Below are positions 24,026 through 32,586 of a stretch of 64,000 nt of DNA, one piece after another. Positions within the stretch are counted from its first letter, which is position 1, and the number at the start of each line of letters is the position of its first letter. The notes under the pieces were generated by a model. It was not told where the DNA came from. It searched no databases and was given only the letters and a program-made list of their open reading frames with translations. The translations under genes were made by a program, and so were the position numbers. The stretch comes from DATJFH01 sp035495815 (GTDB taxonomy: Bacteria; Acidobacteriota; Terriglobia; Bryobacterales; Bryobacteraceae), in the NCBI GenBank assembly GCA_035495815.1, contig DATJFH010000124.1:13800-77799 (forward strand), in the 5' to 3' direction.

Positions 24026-25249
24026 GTGGTTCTCGTCCAGAACGTTTCCAAGCTGTACCGCCTGTACGAACGCCCCTCCGATCGCATCCGGGAGATTCTC
24101 CCCTTATTTCCTGATCGTTTGCACAAAAACTTCTGGGCGCTGCGAGAGATTACTTTCAATCTCGAACAGGGACAGGTATTGGGCCTGGTAGGTCCCAACG
24201 GGTGCGGGAAGAGCACGCTGCTGCAAATCATCTGTGGAATCCTGCCGCCGACGGATGGACGTGTGGTGACGCGGGGACGCATCGCCGCTCTGCTTGAACT
24301 CGGCGCTGGATTCAATCCGGAATTCAGCGGGCGGGAAAACGTGTTTCTGAACGGCGAGATCCTGGGCTTGAGCCGCCCGGAAATCCAGCGCGCCTTCCCC
24401 TCCATCGTGGATTTCGCAGACATCGGTGAGTTCATCGACCGGCCAGTCAAGGAATACTCGAGTGGCATGTACGTGCGTCTGGCCTTCTCGACTGCCATCC
24501 ACGTCGAGCCGGACATTCTGGTGGTCGACGAAGCGCTGGCGGTGGGAGACGCTGTATTCGCCAACCGCTGCGTACGCAAATTCGAGGAGCTCAAGCAGCG
24601 CAAAGTCACGGTGGTGTTCGTCTCGCACGACCTCGGACTGGTAAAGCAGCTCTCGGACCGGGCGATGCTGCTGGTCGACGGACGAATAGACGCGGAGGGC
24701 GATCCGAAGAAGGTCATCAACCGGTACATCGGGCTCGTACTCGACAGACAAAGGAGCGATCGCGATCGCTTCGAGTCCGGTGAGGTAAAGGGCAGCTTCC
24801 GGCACGGCGACGGCGCGAGCGAGATTCAGCAGGTTCGGCTGCTCAATTCCCGCGGCGAACCGGCGCAGACCTTCGTCGGCGGCGAGCGGCTGACGGTTCG
24901 CGTGCGGGCCCGGTTCCACCGGTCCACATCCGATCCGATGGTCGGGATTTTGATCCGGACGCGCATCGGCATGGACGTCTACGGCACCAACACGCGGCTC
25001 GAACAGATCGAACTCGGCGACTTCTCGCCGGGCGACGAACTGGAGACCGAATTCGCCTTCGATTGCTGGCTGGCGCCGCAGGAATATACACTGACGGTAG
25101 CGACGCAGAACTCGGACGGAACCAGCCACGACTGGGTGGATGAAGCCGTCGCCTTCGAAGTAGTGGACGCGAAGCCCTTGGCCGGCGTCGCCAATCTGCG
25201 CGCCGAGGTAAAGTGGACCAGACGAAAACCCGCACCCGCTTCACCATAA
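24026..25249 (+). CDS. ABC transporter ATPase, Wzt/TagH type, with C-terminal carbohydrate-binding domain
   Basis: The ATP-hydrolysing subunit of a polysaccharide exporter. It has Walker A GPNGCGKS near residue 63, signature EYSSGMYVRLAF, Walker B ILVVDEALAVGD and the H-loop in VSHDLG. After about residue 245 a beta-sandwich domain follows (FVGGERLTVRVRARFH; PQEYTLTVATQNSDG), matching the Wzt C-terminal domain that recognises the glycan end. The start is GTG at 24026, the only start codon after an in-frame stop at 23987; no clear ribosome binding site is present. No membrane permease (Wzm) gene lies nearby, so its partner must be elsewhere. The 36-bp gap to the phage block raises the possibility that insertion cut it off from its own promoter or partner. 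Confidence 0.88.
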   Translation: MVLVQNVSKLYRLYERPSDRIREILPLFPDRLHKNFWALREITFNLEQGQVLGLVGPNGCGKSTLLQIICGILPPTDGRVVTRGRIAALLELGAGFNPEFSGRENVFLNGEILGLSRPEIQRAFPSIVDFADIGEFIDRPVKEYSSGMYVRLAFSTAIHVEPDILVVDEALAVGDAVFANRCVRKFEELKQRKVTVVFVSHDLGLVKQLSDRAMLLVDGRIDAEGDPKKVINRYIGLVLDRQRSDRDRFESGEVKGSFRHGDGASEIQQVRLLNSRGEPAQTFVGGERLTVRVRARFHRSTSDPMVGILIRTRIGMDVYGTNTRLEQIELGDFSPGDELETEFAFDCWLAPQEYTLTVATQNSDGTSHDWVDEAVAFEVVDAKPLAGVANLRAEVKWTRRKPAPASP

Positions 25250-25497
25250 AGGTGCAGCCTCGCGCCAGGGAGACGGCATTGGGCGAAAGGCTCGGGGAAG
25301 CCTACAAGCTGCGTCTGCAGGCGCCTCCTGTCGACGGAAAAGCCAACGACGCTTGCATTCGGTTTCTGGCCGATCGGTTCGGCGTGCCAGCCTCGGCGGT
25401 GAGAATCGTACAAGGGCTCACGAGCCGCACGAAGGTGGTCGAAGTGATCGGCGTGGACTCGGCAACAGCAGAGCGGATTCTTAACCATGAACGTTGA
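25213..25497 (+). CDS. DUF167 (YggU-family) protein
   Basis: A 94-aa protein with the family's KVQPRARE motif near the N-terminus and the central LRLQAPPVDGKANDACIRFLA segment, then IVQGLTSRTKVVEV. YggU-type proteins are small alpha/beta proteins of unknown role found across bacteria and in eukaryotes. The GTG start at 25213 lies inside the end of the ABC ATPase gene (37-bp overlap) and follows GAGGTAAA. The 3' end overlaps the next gene by 11 bp. Family certain, function unknown. Confidence 0.88.
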   Translation: MDQTKTRTRFTIKVQPRARETALGERLGEAYKLRLQAPPVDGKANDACIRFLADRFGVPASAVRIVQGLTSRTKVVEVIGVDSATAERILNHER

Positions 25498-26659
25498 ACA
25501 GATCCAGATCGAACTCCGGAACCAGAAGCTCGACGGCTGGCTCTTTTTCGATCACCATCAGCGGGACCCCCTCGCCTATCGCGTCCTCGGATTCACTCCG
25601 GCGCGGCACGTGACGCGGCGCTGGTATTACCTGATTCCGGCCGAAGGCGAGCCGGCCGGCCTGACCCATAACGTCGAATCCGACATGTTGAATGCCCTGC
25701 CAGGAACCAAGGCACGCTATTCCAGGTGGCAGGACCAGATCAGCGGGCTGCGCGCTCTACTGGGCGGACGGCGGCGGATCGCCATGCAATATTCGCCGCA
25801 GTGCGCCATCCCTTACGTCTCGCTGGTGGACGGCGGCACTCTTGAACTCATCCGCGGCCTGGGCGTGGAGATCGTCAGCTCGGCCGATCTCATTCAGTAT
25901 TTCGAAGCGCGCTGGAACCAGGAATCTCTCGACTCGCATCTGCAGGCCGGGCGCCGCGTGGACCGAATCCGCTCGGAGGCGTTCCAAATGATCGGCGCGC
26001 GTCTCGGCAACGGGCAGGCTGTTTCCGAATACGAAGTAAACCGGTTCGTCCGGATGGAATTTGAACGCGCGGGTTTGCTGTGCACGGACGGCCCCATCGT
26101 GGGAGTCAACGGGAACGCTTCAAACCCGCACTACGAACCCACCGCCGAGCGGAATTCGCCTATTCGTCCCGGCGATTTCGTCCTGATCGACATGTGGGCC
26201 AAGCTGAACCAGCCCCGGTCGGTGTATTACGACATCACCTGGACCGGCGTTTGCGGCGCGCCCACAGACGAGATGCGGAACGTGTTCACGGTCGTGCGCG
26301 ACGCCCGCGACCGGGCAGTGAAGCGGGTAATGGACGCCATCGCGTCTAAACAGGAGTTACGGGGATTCGAAGTAGACGACGCAGCGCGAGGCTACATCCG
26401 TGAAAAGGGATTCGATCCGTATTTCGTCCACCGCACCGGCCATTCCATCGGGGAAGACGTGCATGGCACGGGCGCGAACATGGACAATCTGGAAACCCAT
26501 GACGATCGCAAGGTGATCGCCTGGACCTGCTTTTCGGTCGAACCGGGCGTCTACCTGCCGGCCTTCGGGGTTCGATCGGAAGTCAATGTTTTCGTCGGCG
26601 ACGAGGCCGCGCGGGTGACCGGCGAAGTCCAACAGGACCTGGTGAAAATTTGCGGTTGA
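25487..26659 (+). CDS. M24-family metallopeptidase (Xaa-Pro aminopeptidase-like)
   Basis: A cytoplasmic di-metal aminopeptidase of the creatinase/prolidase group; 390 aa. The N-terminal creatinase-like domain (about 1-150) is followed by the pita-bread fold. The ligand set is visible: D in FVLIDMWAK, D in VYYDITW, H in HRTGHSIG, E in FSVEPGVYL and E in RSEVNVF. All five metal ligands are present, so it should be active, most likely on Xaa-Pro dipeptides or short peptides. No signal peptide. It overlaps both neighbours (11 and 10 bp) in a tight operon. Precise substrate cannot be told. Confidence 0.9.
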   Translation: MNVEQIQIELRNQKLDGWLFFDHHQRDPLAYRVLGFTPARHVTRRWYYLIPAEGEPAGLTHNVESDMLNALPGTKARYSRWQDQISGLRALLGGRRRIAMQYSPQCAIPYVSLVDGGTLELIRGLGVEIVSSADLIQYFEARWNQESLDSHLQAGRRVDRIRSEAFQMIGARLGNGQAVSEYEVNRFVRMEFERAGLLCTDGPIVGVNGNASNPHYEPTAERNSPIRPGDFVLIDMWAKLNQPRSVYYDITWTGVCGAPTDEMRNVFTVVRDARDRAVKRVMDAIASKQELRGFEVDDAARGYIREKGFDPYFVHRTGHSIGEDVHGTGANMDNLETHDDRKVIAWTCFSVEPGVYLPAFGVRSEVNVFVGDEAARVTGEVQQDLVKICG

Positions 26660-28230
26660 CGGCCGGAGCCATCATACTCTCCGCCGGCTTTTTGCACGGG
26701 GCGACCCTGTCGCATTCCTTCCGTGAAGGGAACACCGTCTTCCTGCAGGTCAGCGACGGAACCGCTCAGATCGACTGGCTTAGCGAAAGCTCTTTCCGAT
26801 TCTCCAGGCGTTGGGAGGGAGCCTGGATCGAAGGGCCCGCAATCACTCCCCAGACGATCGGTCTGAAGATCAGCGATACGGCCGAGGCCCTGAATATCAC
26901 GTCCAAGTACCTGAAGGTGGCGATCGTCAAACATGGCGTTCTCGTCCGCGTCGATGATTCCGACGGTAAGCCGCTGATGGCCGACGCCGGCGAAGCGGTG
27001 ATCAGAGACGGCTCCGTGTCATTGGAGCGGCTGGCCCCGGCGCACGTCCGATATTTCGGATTGGGCGCGCGCGAATCCGGCCCTATCGAACTGCGCGGCG
27101 CGCGCATCACGACAACGCGTCCGTTCCTGATTTCCTCCGCCGGTTATGGCGAGTGGCTCCCTGCTCCGGGACGCTATACGTTCGATCTGGCCCACACTCG
27201 GGCCGGCCGCTACCGCATCGAAGCCCACGGCGCGGTCAAGGTCGATTACTATTTCTTTTTCGGACCCACTCCCAAAGAGATCCTCGAACAGTATCTGCTC
27301 GTGGACGGGCCCATGGACCCGATCACCCCGGACAAATTCCAGCCGCTGCGCCCGGCGGAAGCTCCGAAGAGAACCACGCCGCTGCCGGAAGGCTCGCTCG
27401 CCCAAACCGTTCATCGCCTGATCAACAGCAGTCTTTCGGGCATCCTGCTTCCGGCGATCCCGCTCGATTCGTTCCAAAACGCGCCCGAGCCGGTCCGGCG
27501 ACGGGCCGCACAGCTCGGCTCCGTGTCGCCGATCGTGCTCGGTTCCCGGCCGGACGCAATGAGCGCTACGTGGCGCGGCGAATTGACGGCGTATCTGGCC
27601 ACCTACGGCGAAGAGGCCCGGGAGCGCGGCCTGCCCATGATCCACGCGCTTCCCTTACAATTCCCGAAGGATGTGCTGGCCGCGAAGATCAGTGACGAAT
27701 TCATGCTCGGCGACGAGCTTCTGATTGCGCCCGCGCCTCAGGACCGGCTCTCCAGGTCCGTCTATTTCCCCATGGGCGTCTGGACCCGCCTCAGCGACAA
27801 TCAGGTTTATCAGGGCAGACAGACGTACACGATCGACGCCGGGCCCGACGACCTTCCGGTGTTCTCCCGAAACGGGTCGATCGTGCCGCTTGGCTCGGCT
27901 CCGATGAAGCTGCATTATTTTCCCAAGCTCGGCGGCGAGTTCTTCCTCTACGAGAGCGATCTCGGTGAGTATTCACAGGTGCACGCGGGTCCCGCGGGCG
28001 ATTTCATGCGCCTTGAAACCGAGTCCAGGAAGGATCGTGGATATGAATGGATCGTTCATCATATGGACCGGCCGAAGCGGATCGCCGCCGCGGGAGTCGA
28101 GTTCCCGCAAGTGGAAGAACTCGGGAAGCTCATCCCGGGCGCCTGGTTTTACGATACCTCCCGGAAGAACCTGCACGTACGAATCGCCAGCCGCGCCGGC
28201 GGTGACGAAATCATCACCATCTCTTTCTAG
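26650..28230 (+). CDS. Secreted GH31-like protein lacking most of the catalytic barrel
   Basis: The 526-aa protein has a signal peptide (LRLTAGAIILSAGFLHGA after the TTG start) and aligns by eye with GH31 alpha-glucosidases at both ends. The N-terminal beta-sandwich includes VRYFGLGARE and YYFFFGPTPKEILEQY. The post-barrel region has DEFMLGDELLIAPA, VYFPMGVWTRL and LPVFSRNGSIVPLG. Between residues about 225 and 330, where the WxDMNE nucleophile should be, there is only a shortened segment (INSSLSGILLPAIPLDSF), apparently a remnant of the acid/base region. The nucleophile motif is absent, so catalysis is not expected. The TTG start at 26650 overlaps the M24 gene by 10 bp; a second TTG at 26656 is an alternative. 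Confidence 0.75.
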   Translation: MRLTAGAIILSAGFLHGATLSHSFREGNTVFLQVSDGTAQIDWLSESSFRFSRRWEGAWIEGPAITPQTIGLKISDTAEALNITSKYLKVAIVKHGVLVRVDDSDGKPLMADAGEAVIRDGSVSLERLAPAHVRYFGLGARESGPIELRGARITTTRPFLISSAGYGEWLPAPGRYTFDLAHTRAGRYRIEAHGAVKVDYYFFFGPTPKEILEQYLLVDGPMDPITPDKFQPLRPAEAPKRTTPLPEGSLAQTVHRLINSSLSGILLPAIPLDSFQNAPEPVRRRAAQLGSVSPIVLGSRPDAMSATWRGELTAYLATYGEEARERGLPMIHALPLQFPKDVLAAKISDEFMLGDELLIAPAPQDRLSRSVYFPMGVWTRLSDNQVYQGRQTYTIDAGPDDLPVFSRNGSIVPLGSAPMKLHYFPKLGGEFFLYESDLGEYSQVHAGPAGDFMRLETESRKDRGYEWIVHHMDRPKRIAAAGVEFPQVEELGKLIPGAWFYDTSRKNLHVRIASRAGGDEIITISF

Positions 28231-28232
28231 AG

Positions 28233-29117
28233 CTACTTTCCAAGCCTCCGCTTCAGGTACTCTTCATATTCCTTCTTCAGCGCCGGATCACTCGGACTCG
28301 GGTACAGCTCGCTTGACCTGTACTTCCCGGTCATGAATTTCTGCTTCGTCCACTCATCGTGAATGTGGGTCACATCCGCCTTGTTCAGTATGGCTTCCAG
28401 GTGCTGCGGCGGGATGAAGTAGATGCCCTCCCGGTCGCCGAAAACAATATCGCCCGGCATCACGACCGCGTTCCCGATACGCACCGGCGTGTTCACGGCA
28501 GTCAACATGACATTGCCGATGGCCGTGGGATGGACGCCCCGGAAATAAGCCGCCATCTCGATCGGGAAGACCCCCTCCAGATCCCGAATCGCGCCGTCGA
28601 CCACCAGCCCGCCAGTCTTCGTCGCCGCGTGGATGGCGGTCGCCAGATTGTCGCCCACGAACGTGCCGTTTTCGACTTTTCCGAACAGATCCACCACCAG
28701 CACGTCGCCCGGCTGCAGCATGTCGATCACCCGCTGGTTCGGATTGCGGCCGAGCCCTTTCGCCCTGGCGTCCGCCTCGCTCACTTCCGCGACATCCGGC
28801 CGGTATGGCATGAACTGAGCGGTGACCGCCCGCCCCACCAGCTTCCGTTCCGGATGCAGGAGCCGCCAGTTGCCCTCATACTGGTTGGGGAACTTATCGC
28901 GCGGCAGACCGCCGAAAACTTCTTCTGCGGAAAGCCCCCGGGCCTTCTCCAGCAGAGCGTCCGGAGCTTTGGGCCTTCCATCTGCGAAGCGCTCGAAGGG
29001 ATTGGCCGCCGTGTACCGGATCATCTGGTCGCGCGAAAACGTGAAGATCTGGGCGGAGACTGGACCGCGGACCAGCGCCCACGCCAGCAAAATCAGAACA
29101 GGGCGGAAATGCGTCAT
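28233..29117 (-). CDS. Secreted RraA-fold protein (HMG/CHA aldolase-like)
   Basis: A 294-aa member of the RraA/dimethylmenaquinone methyltransferase-like fold. Core motifs are VIDMLQPGDVLVVDLFGK, NLATAIHAATKTGGLVVDG and IRDLEG, the set that includes the R and D residues used by class II HMG/CHA aldolases, and GDIVFGDREGIYFIP. Unlike the RNase E regulator it has an N-terminal signal peptide (ILLAWALVRGPVSAQ) and a long N-terminal extension, so it probably acts in the periplasm. It overlaps pgk by 4 bp (ATGA), and its 3' end faces the GH31-like gene with a 2-bp gap. A regulatory role on RNase E is unlikely given export; an aldolase or lyase role is plausible. Confidence 0.78.
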   Translation of the reverse strand: MTHFRPVLILLAWALVRGPVSAQIFTFSRDQMIRYTAANPFERFADGRPKAPDALLEKARGLSAEEVFGGLPRDKFPNQYEGNWRLLHPERKLVGRAVTAQFMPYRPDVAEVSEADARAKGLGRNPNQRVIDMLQPGDVLVVDLFGKVENGTFVGDNLATAIHAATKTGGLVVDGAIRDLEGVFPIEMAAYFRGVHPTAIGNVMLTAVNTPVRIGNAVVMPGDIVFGDREGIYFIPPQHLEAILNKADVTHIHDEWTKQKFMTGKYRSSELYPSPSDPALKKEYEEYLKRRLGK

Positions 29118-30298
29118 GGTTGTTTGTCCTTCAGTACGCTGACGCCGGGCAATTCGAGGCCCGCCAGAAATTCCAGCGACGCTCCGCCGCCGGTGGAGAC
29201 GTGGGATATCTTATCGGCGACCCCCGCCGATTTCACCGCTTTTTCCGAATCTCCGCCGCCCACCACCGAAACTGCGCCCGATTCGGCCACCGCCTTCGCG
29301 ATCGCAACCGTGCCGCGGTCGAACGGCGGCTTTTCGAAGACACCCATCGGCCCGTTCCAGACGATCGTTCTGGCGCCGGCGATCTCTTTCGTATAGGCGG
29401 CCACGGTCCTCGGTCCGATGTCGAGTCCCATCATCCCGGCCGGAATTTCCTCGACCGCTTCGCCTGCGGCTCCTTCCTTCAGCTCGGCGGCAACCACGTG
29501 ATCGAGCGGCAGCAGCAGCTTGTTACCGGCGGACACCAGCAGCTCCTTGGCCAGAGGGACTTTGTCATCTTCCACCAGCGACTTCCCCGTTGGATGGTTC
29601 TGCGCTTTCAGGAAGGTGTACGCCATCGCGCCTCCGATCAGGATCCGGTCCACGATCTTCAGCAGATTGGCGATCACTTCAATCTTGTCCGACACCTTGG
29701 CGCCCCCGAGAATCGCCACACACGGCCTCTCCGGACGCCGGGTCACCATAGTCAGATACTTGAGCTCCTGCTCCATCAGCAGCCCCGCACCGGCCTGTTT
29801 CACAAAAGCGGCCATACCGGCTGTCGAGGCATGGGCCCGATGCGCGGATCCAAAAGCGTCGTTGATGTAGACGTCACACAACGCCGCCAGCCGGCGCGAA
29901 AACTCGATGTCGTCTTTCTCCTCCCCGGCGTGGAATCGCAGGTTCTCGAGCAACAGGACCTGCCCCGGCGCCGGCAGCATGGACTCGACCTCCGGACCCA
30001 CGCAGTCCGGCGCCATCGCGACCGGCTGACCCAGCAGTTCTCCCAGGCGCGCCGCCACCGGCTTCAGGCTCATTTGCGGATTCGGCTTCCCCTTTGGACG
30101 CCCCAGGTGGGAAGCCAGAATCACCGCGGCGCCGTGTTCGAGCGCATAGCGGATCGTCGGCAGCGAAGCCCGGATGCGCTTGTCGCTCGTGATCCGCATA
30201 CCGCCGTCCTCCGCCGGCTCGAGCGGCACGTTGAAGTCCACGCGGATGAAAACGCGCCTCCCCTTCAGGTCCAGATCTTGGATCGAGATTTTCGCCAT
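29114..30298 (-). CDS. pgk: Phosphoglycerate kinase
   Basis: Glycolytic enzyme transferring phosphate between 1,3-bisphosphoglycerate and ADP in the cytoplasm. The 394-aa length is normal. Signature segments are FIRVDFNVPLE near the N-terminus, ILASHLGRPKG, the substrate-binding LENLRFHAGEE, GGAKVSDKIEV, the MGVFEKPPFDRGT hinge region and SVVGGGDSEKAV near the nucleotide site. The gene is followed at a 4-bp overlap by the secreted RraA-like gene and stands 4 bp after the M20 peptidase gene, so the minus-strand genes from the lipoprotein downward could share transcription. No gap next door, which is unusual for this enzyme. Identification is secure. Confidence 0.96.
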   Translation of the reverse strand: MAKISIQDLDLKGRRVFIRVDFNVPLEPAEDGGMRITSDKRIRASLPTIRYALEHGAAVILASHLGRPKGKPNPQMSLKPVAARLGELLGQPVAMAPDCVGPEVESMLPAPGQVLLLENLRFHAGEEKDDIEFSRRLAALCDVYINDAFGSAHRAHASTAGMAAFVKQAGAGLLMEQELKYLTMVTRRPERPCVAILGGAKVSDKIEVIANLLKIVDRILIGGAMAYTFLKAQNHPTGKSLVEDDKVPLAKELLVSAGNKLLLPLDHVVAAELKEGAAGEAVEEIPAGMMGLDIGPRTVAAYTKEIAGARTIVWNGPMGVFEKPPFDRGTVAIAKAVAESGAVSVVGGGDSEKAVKSAGVADKISHVSTGGGASLEFLAGLELPGVSVLKDKQP

Positions 30299-30302
30299 AG
30301 GC

Positions 30303-31613
30303 TCAATATTCCGAGCTTAACAGGTCATAGAAAATATGTAAGCCCGAGAGGAACTCGTTTACGGGAATGTGTTCGGTATCGCTGTGCATGGAGCCCGCCG
30401 TGGCCATATCGAGCACCATGGGGGTGAGGCCGTACGCCTTGATTCCCTTCACCCGCAGCTTGACCGAATCGGTTCCGTGCGGAACCAGCATGGGGGTCAC
30501 GACAGCTCCCGGATGATGCTTCGCGATCGCCCGTCCGATCGCCTCGAACAGCGGAGTGCGGCTGTCGCTCGCTCCCGGATCGTCCGGGGTGCTGACCAGT
30601 TCGATCGACACGCGCGGGTCGTTGACGCGGGCCTTCATCTCGGAAATGAATTCGTCCTTGTTCACGCCGGGAAGCAGGCGGCAATCCAGCGTCGCTTCAC
30701 TCGAGGACGGAATCACGTTTATCTTCGGAGGCGAGCCGACGCCCGCCGTCAGCGTGGTTAGCGAAACCGTGTTGGCCTGAATGGCCGACGTGTACTTGTT
30801 CGGAGCGAGCGGCGAGCCGATCCGCCGCACCATCTCCGCCACCACCGGGTGAGGCCGCGCCGGGGGCAGGCTCATGGCCTTCTGCAGCGCGTTCAGCAGA
30901 GTGACGTTCGCGTTGTCCGGAATCGGCTGTGAGCCGTGCGCGGCCGTTCCCCGCGCCCGAACCCGGAGCCATGCCGTCTGCTTCTCCCCCACGGCGACGC
31001 CGAACACCAGCTTGCCCTGCGCCAGAATGTCGCGCGTGCCGAACCCGCCCTCGTCGAGCACATACTCCGCGTCGATGTCGGCGAAGTGGTTGTCGATCAT
31101 CCAGCGAATGCCCAGGTCGCCGTTGGTCTCCTCATCGGCCGTGGTCAGCATCACGATGTCGCGCGGAGGCGCAATCCCGGATTGCTTCAGGATCACCAGG
31201 GACATGATGTGCTGCACCGCGATGCCCTTCATGTCGAGCGTGCCGCGGCCCCAGATCTGCCCGTCTTTGATGATCGCGGCGAACGGGTCCAGCTTCCACG
31301 CCGAGCGGTCCACCGGCACGACGTCGAAGTGGTTTAGCAATAGCAGCGGCTTCTTCGATCGATCCCGTCCCGGCAGCCGCGCGACCAGGTTGGTCTGGCC
31401 TTTGGGACCGCTGCTGTAAAGCCGCACCGGGATTCCGGCCGACTCGAGAACGCCCTTCACCAGCGCCGCCGCCTCTCGCGTGTCGGCCGGCGGATTGATG
31501 GATTGAATCCGCACGTACTTCTGGAGCAGTTCCAGAGCGGTCTTATCGATACGGCTCCAGTCGGGCGCGGCGCTCAGGGCCGGCGCCAGAAACAGAAAGA
31601 AGAGGAATCTCAT
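30303..31613 (-). CDS. Secreted M20-family peptidase
   Basis: A zinc-dependent exopeptidase/deacylase; 436 aa. It starts with a signal peptide (MRFLFFLFLAPALSAAP). The metal-site motifs are present: LLLNHFDVVPVD (H and first D), WGRGTLDMKG (bridging D), TADEETNGDLG (catalytic E pair), YVLDEGGFG and the late MHSDTEHIP histidine. A dimerisation domain lies between. The start at 31613 is chosen because it gives the signal peptide and an ATGA overlap with the upstream kinase gene; longer in-frame sequence lies inside that gene. Likely degrades or trims peptides or acylated amino acids in the periplasm. Exact substrate unknown. Confidence 0.9.
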   Translation of the reverse strand: MRFLFFLFLAPALSAAPDWSRIDKTALELLQKYVRIQSINPPADTREAAALVKGVLESAGIPVRLYSSGPKGQTNLVARLPGRDRSKKPLLLLNHFDVVPVDRSAWKLDPFAAIIKDGQIWGRGTLDMKGIAVQHIMSLVILKQSGIAPPRDIVMLTTADEETNGDLGIRWMIDNHFADIDAEYVLDEGGFGTRDILAQGKLVFGVAVGEKQTAWLRVRARGTAAHGSQPIPDNANVTLLNALQKAMSLPPARPHPVVAEMVRRIGSPLAPNKYTSAIQANTVSLTTLTAGVGSPPKINVIPSSSEATLDCRLLPGVNKDEFISEMKARVNDPRVSIELVSTPDDPGASDSRTPLFEAIGRAIAKHHPGAVVTPMLVPHGTDSVKLRVKGIKAYGLTPMVLDMATAGSMHSDTEHIPVNEFLSGLHIFYDLLSSEY

Positions 31614-32560
31614 AATTTGAACTCCGGCATGTGGCTCAGCTTGGGACGAAGACCGGCGGCCCGGTAGGCTTCGAGCAGCGCTCCCGCCGTCGGACCGTAG
31701 GCCGGGGGTTGGCAATGCGCCGCTCCATCCATCTCCACCAGCGTTTGAAAGCGGTCCAAAAGCATCCTGCTGCGGAACACTCCTCCGATGTAGGCGACCG
31801 CCACCTTCTCTTCCTCACTCCACAACTGTCGACGGATCGAAGCCGCCAGCGACGCCAGCTGCTGCGCCGCATTGAGGAGGATACCGGCGGCAACCGGATC
31901 GCCGGCGGACGCCGTCCCGTCCACCAGCCGCGAAAGAGCAGCGATTCGCGGGCGCGGGAAGTCGGAAGTGTAGAAGCGGTGCAGCGCCTCGTTCGCGTCG
32001 CGGGCGCCGGCCGCTTCGAGGATCGCGCCGTGCAGCGCGGTCGGCGGCCCCCAGCCCTCCTCGAACCGCAGCGCGGCGCGCAAGGCCTGCCGGGTGATGT
32101 CGAACCCCCCGCCTTCGTCTCCGAAAATGTATCCCCAGCCTCCCGCGCGCGCCGACTGCCCCGCGCCGTTGCGTCCGAAGGCGATCGATCCGGTCCCCGC
32201 GATGGTGACGATTCCCGGCTCACCCGCTGTCGCCCCGGCGAGCGCGATCAGACCGTCGTGCGTGACGATCAGCCGGCCCGTGGGCAGAATCTCCGCGAGC
32301 AGGGCTTCCTTGTCGTCCGGACCGCCGCTCATCCCGAAGCAGGCCGCCTCGTAGCGGACCTGCGCCGCATCCAGCCCGGCTTGCGCGGCTGCCTTGCGCA
32401 CGCATTCCTCAACGGCCCGCGTGAGCTTCGCGCGGCCCTCGGCCGCCCCCACGTGATTGCACGGCCCGCCCTGCCCCGCGCCGAGCACGCGTCCGGCTTC
32501 GTCGCCGATCAGCGCCGTAGTCGTCGATTGCCCGCCGTCCACACCCAGAAAGAGTTTCAT
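31610..32560 (-). CDS. BadF/BadG-type ATPase, probable N-acetylglucosamine kinase
   Basis: An ASKHA-fold sugar kinase-like ATPase of 316 aa. PHOSPHATE 1 is visible at the N-terminus (LGVDGGQSTTTALIGD), PHOSPHATE 2 in IVTIAGTGSIAFG, and the adenosine-binding VAVAYIGGVFRS near the C-terminus. WGYIFGDEGGGFDI is typical of the GlcNAc kinase branch of this family. It would phosphorylate N-acetylhexosamines released in cell-wall recycling. The start at 32560 is directly preceded by GAGGAG. The stop overlaps the M20 peptidase start (ATGA), so the two are coupled; a shared role in recycling of wall peptides and sugars is inference. Confidence 0.85.
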   Translation of the reverse strand: MKLFLGVDGGQSTTTALIGDEAGRVLGAGQGGPCNHVGAAEGRAKLTRAVEECVRKAAAQAGLDAAQVRYEAACFGMSGGPDDKEALLAEILPTGRLIVTHDGLIALAGATAGEPGIVTIAGTGSIAFGRNGAGQSARAGGWGYIFGDEGGGFDITRQALRAALRFEEGWGPPTALHGAILEAAGARDANEALHRFYTSDFPRPRIAALSRLVDGTASAGDPVAAGILLNAAQQLASLAASIRRQLWSEEEKVAVAYIGGVFRSRMLLDRFQTLVEMDGAAHCQPPAYGPTAGALLEAYRAAGLRPKLSHMPEFKL

Positions 32561-32586
32561 CTCCTCGATAACCGCCGGCGGACGCC

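Noticed and set aside
24026..25249. Idea that the ABC ATPase belongs to the phage module
   Set aside because: Its domains are those of a cellular glycan exporter and it is coupled by overlap to the chromosomal DUF167 and M24 genes.
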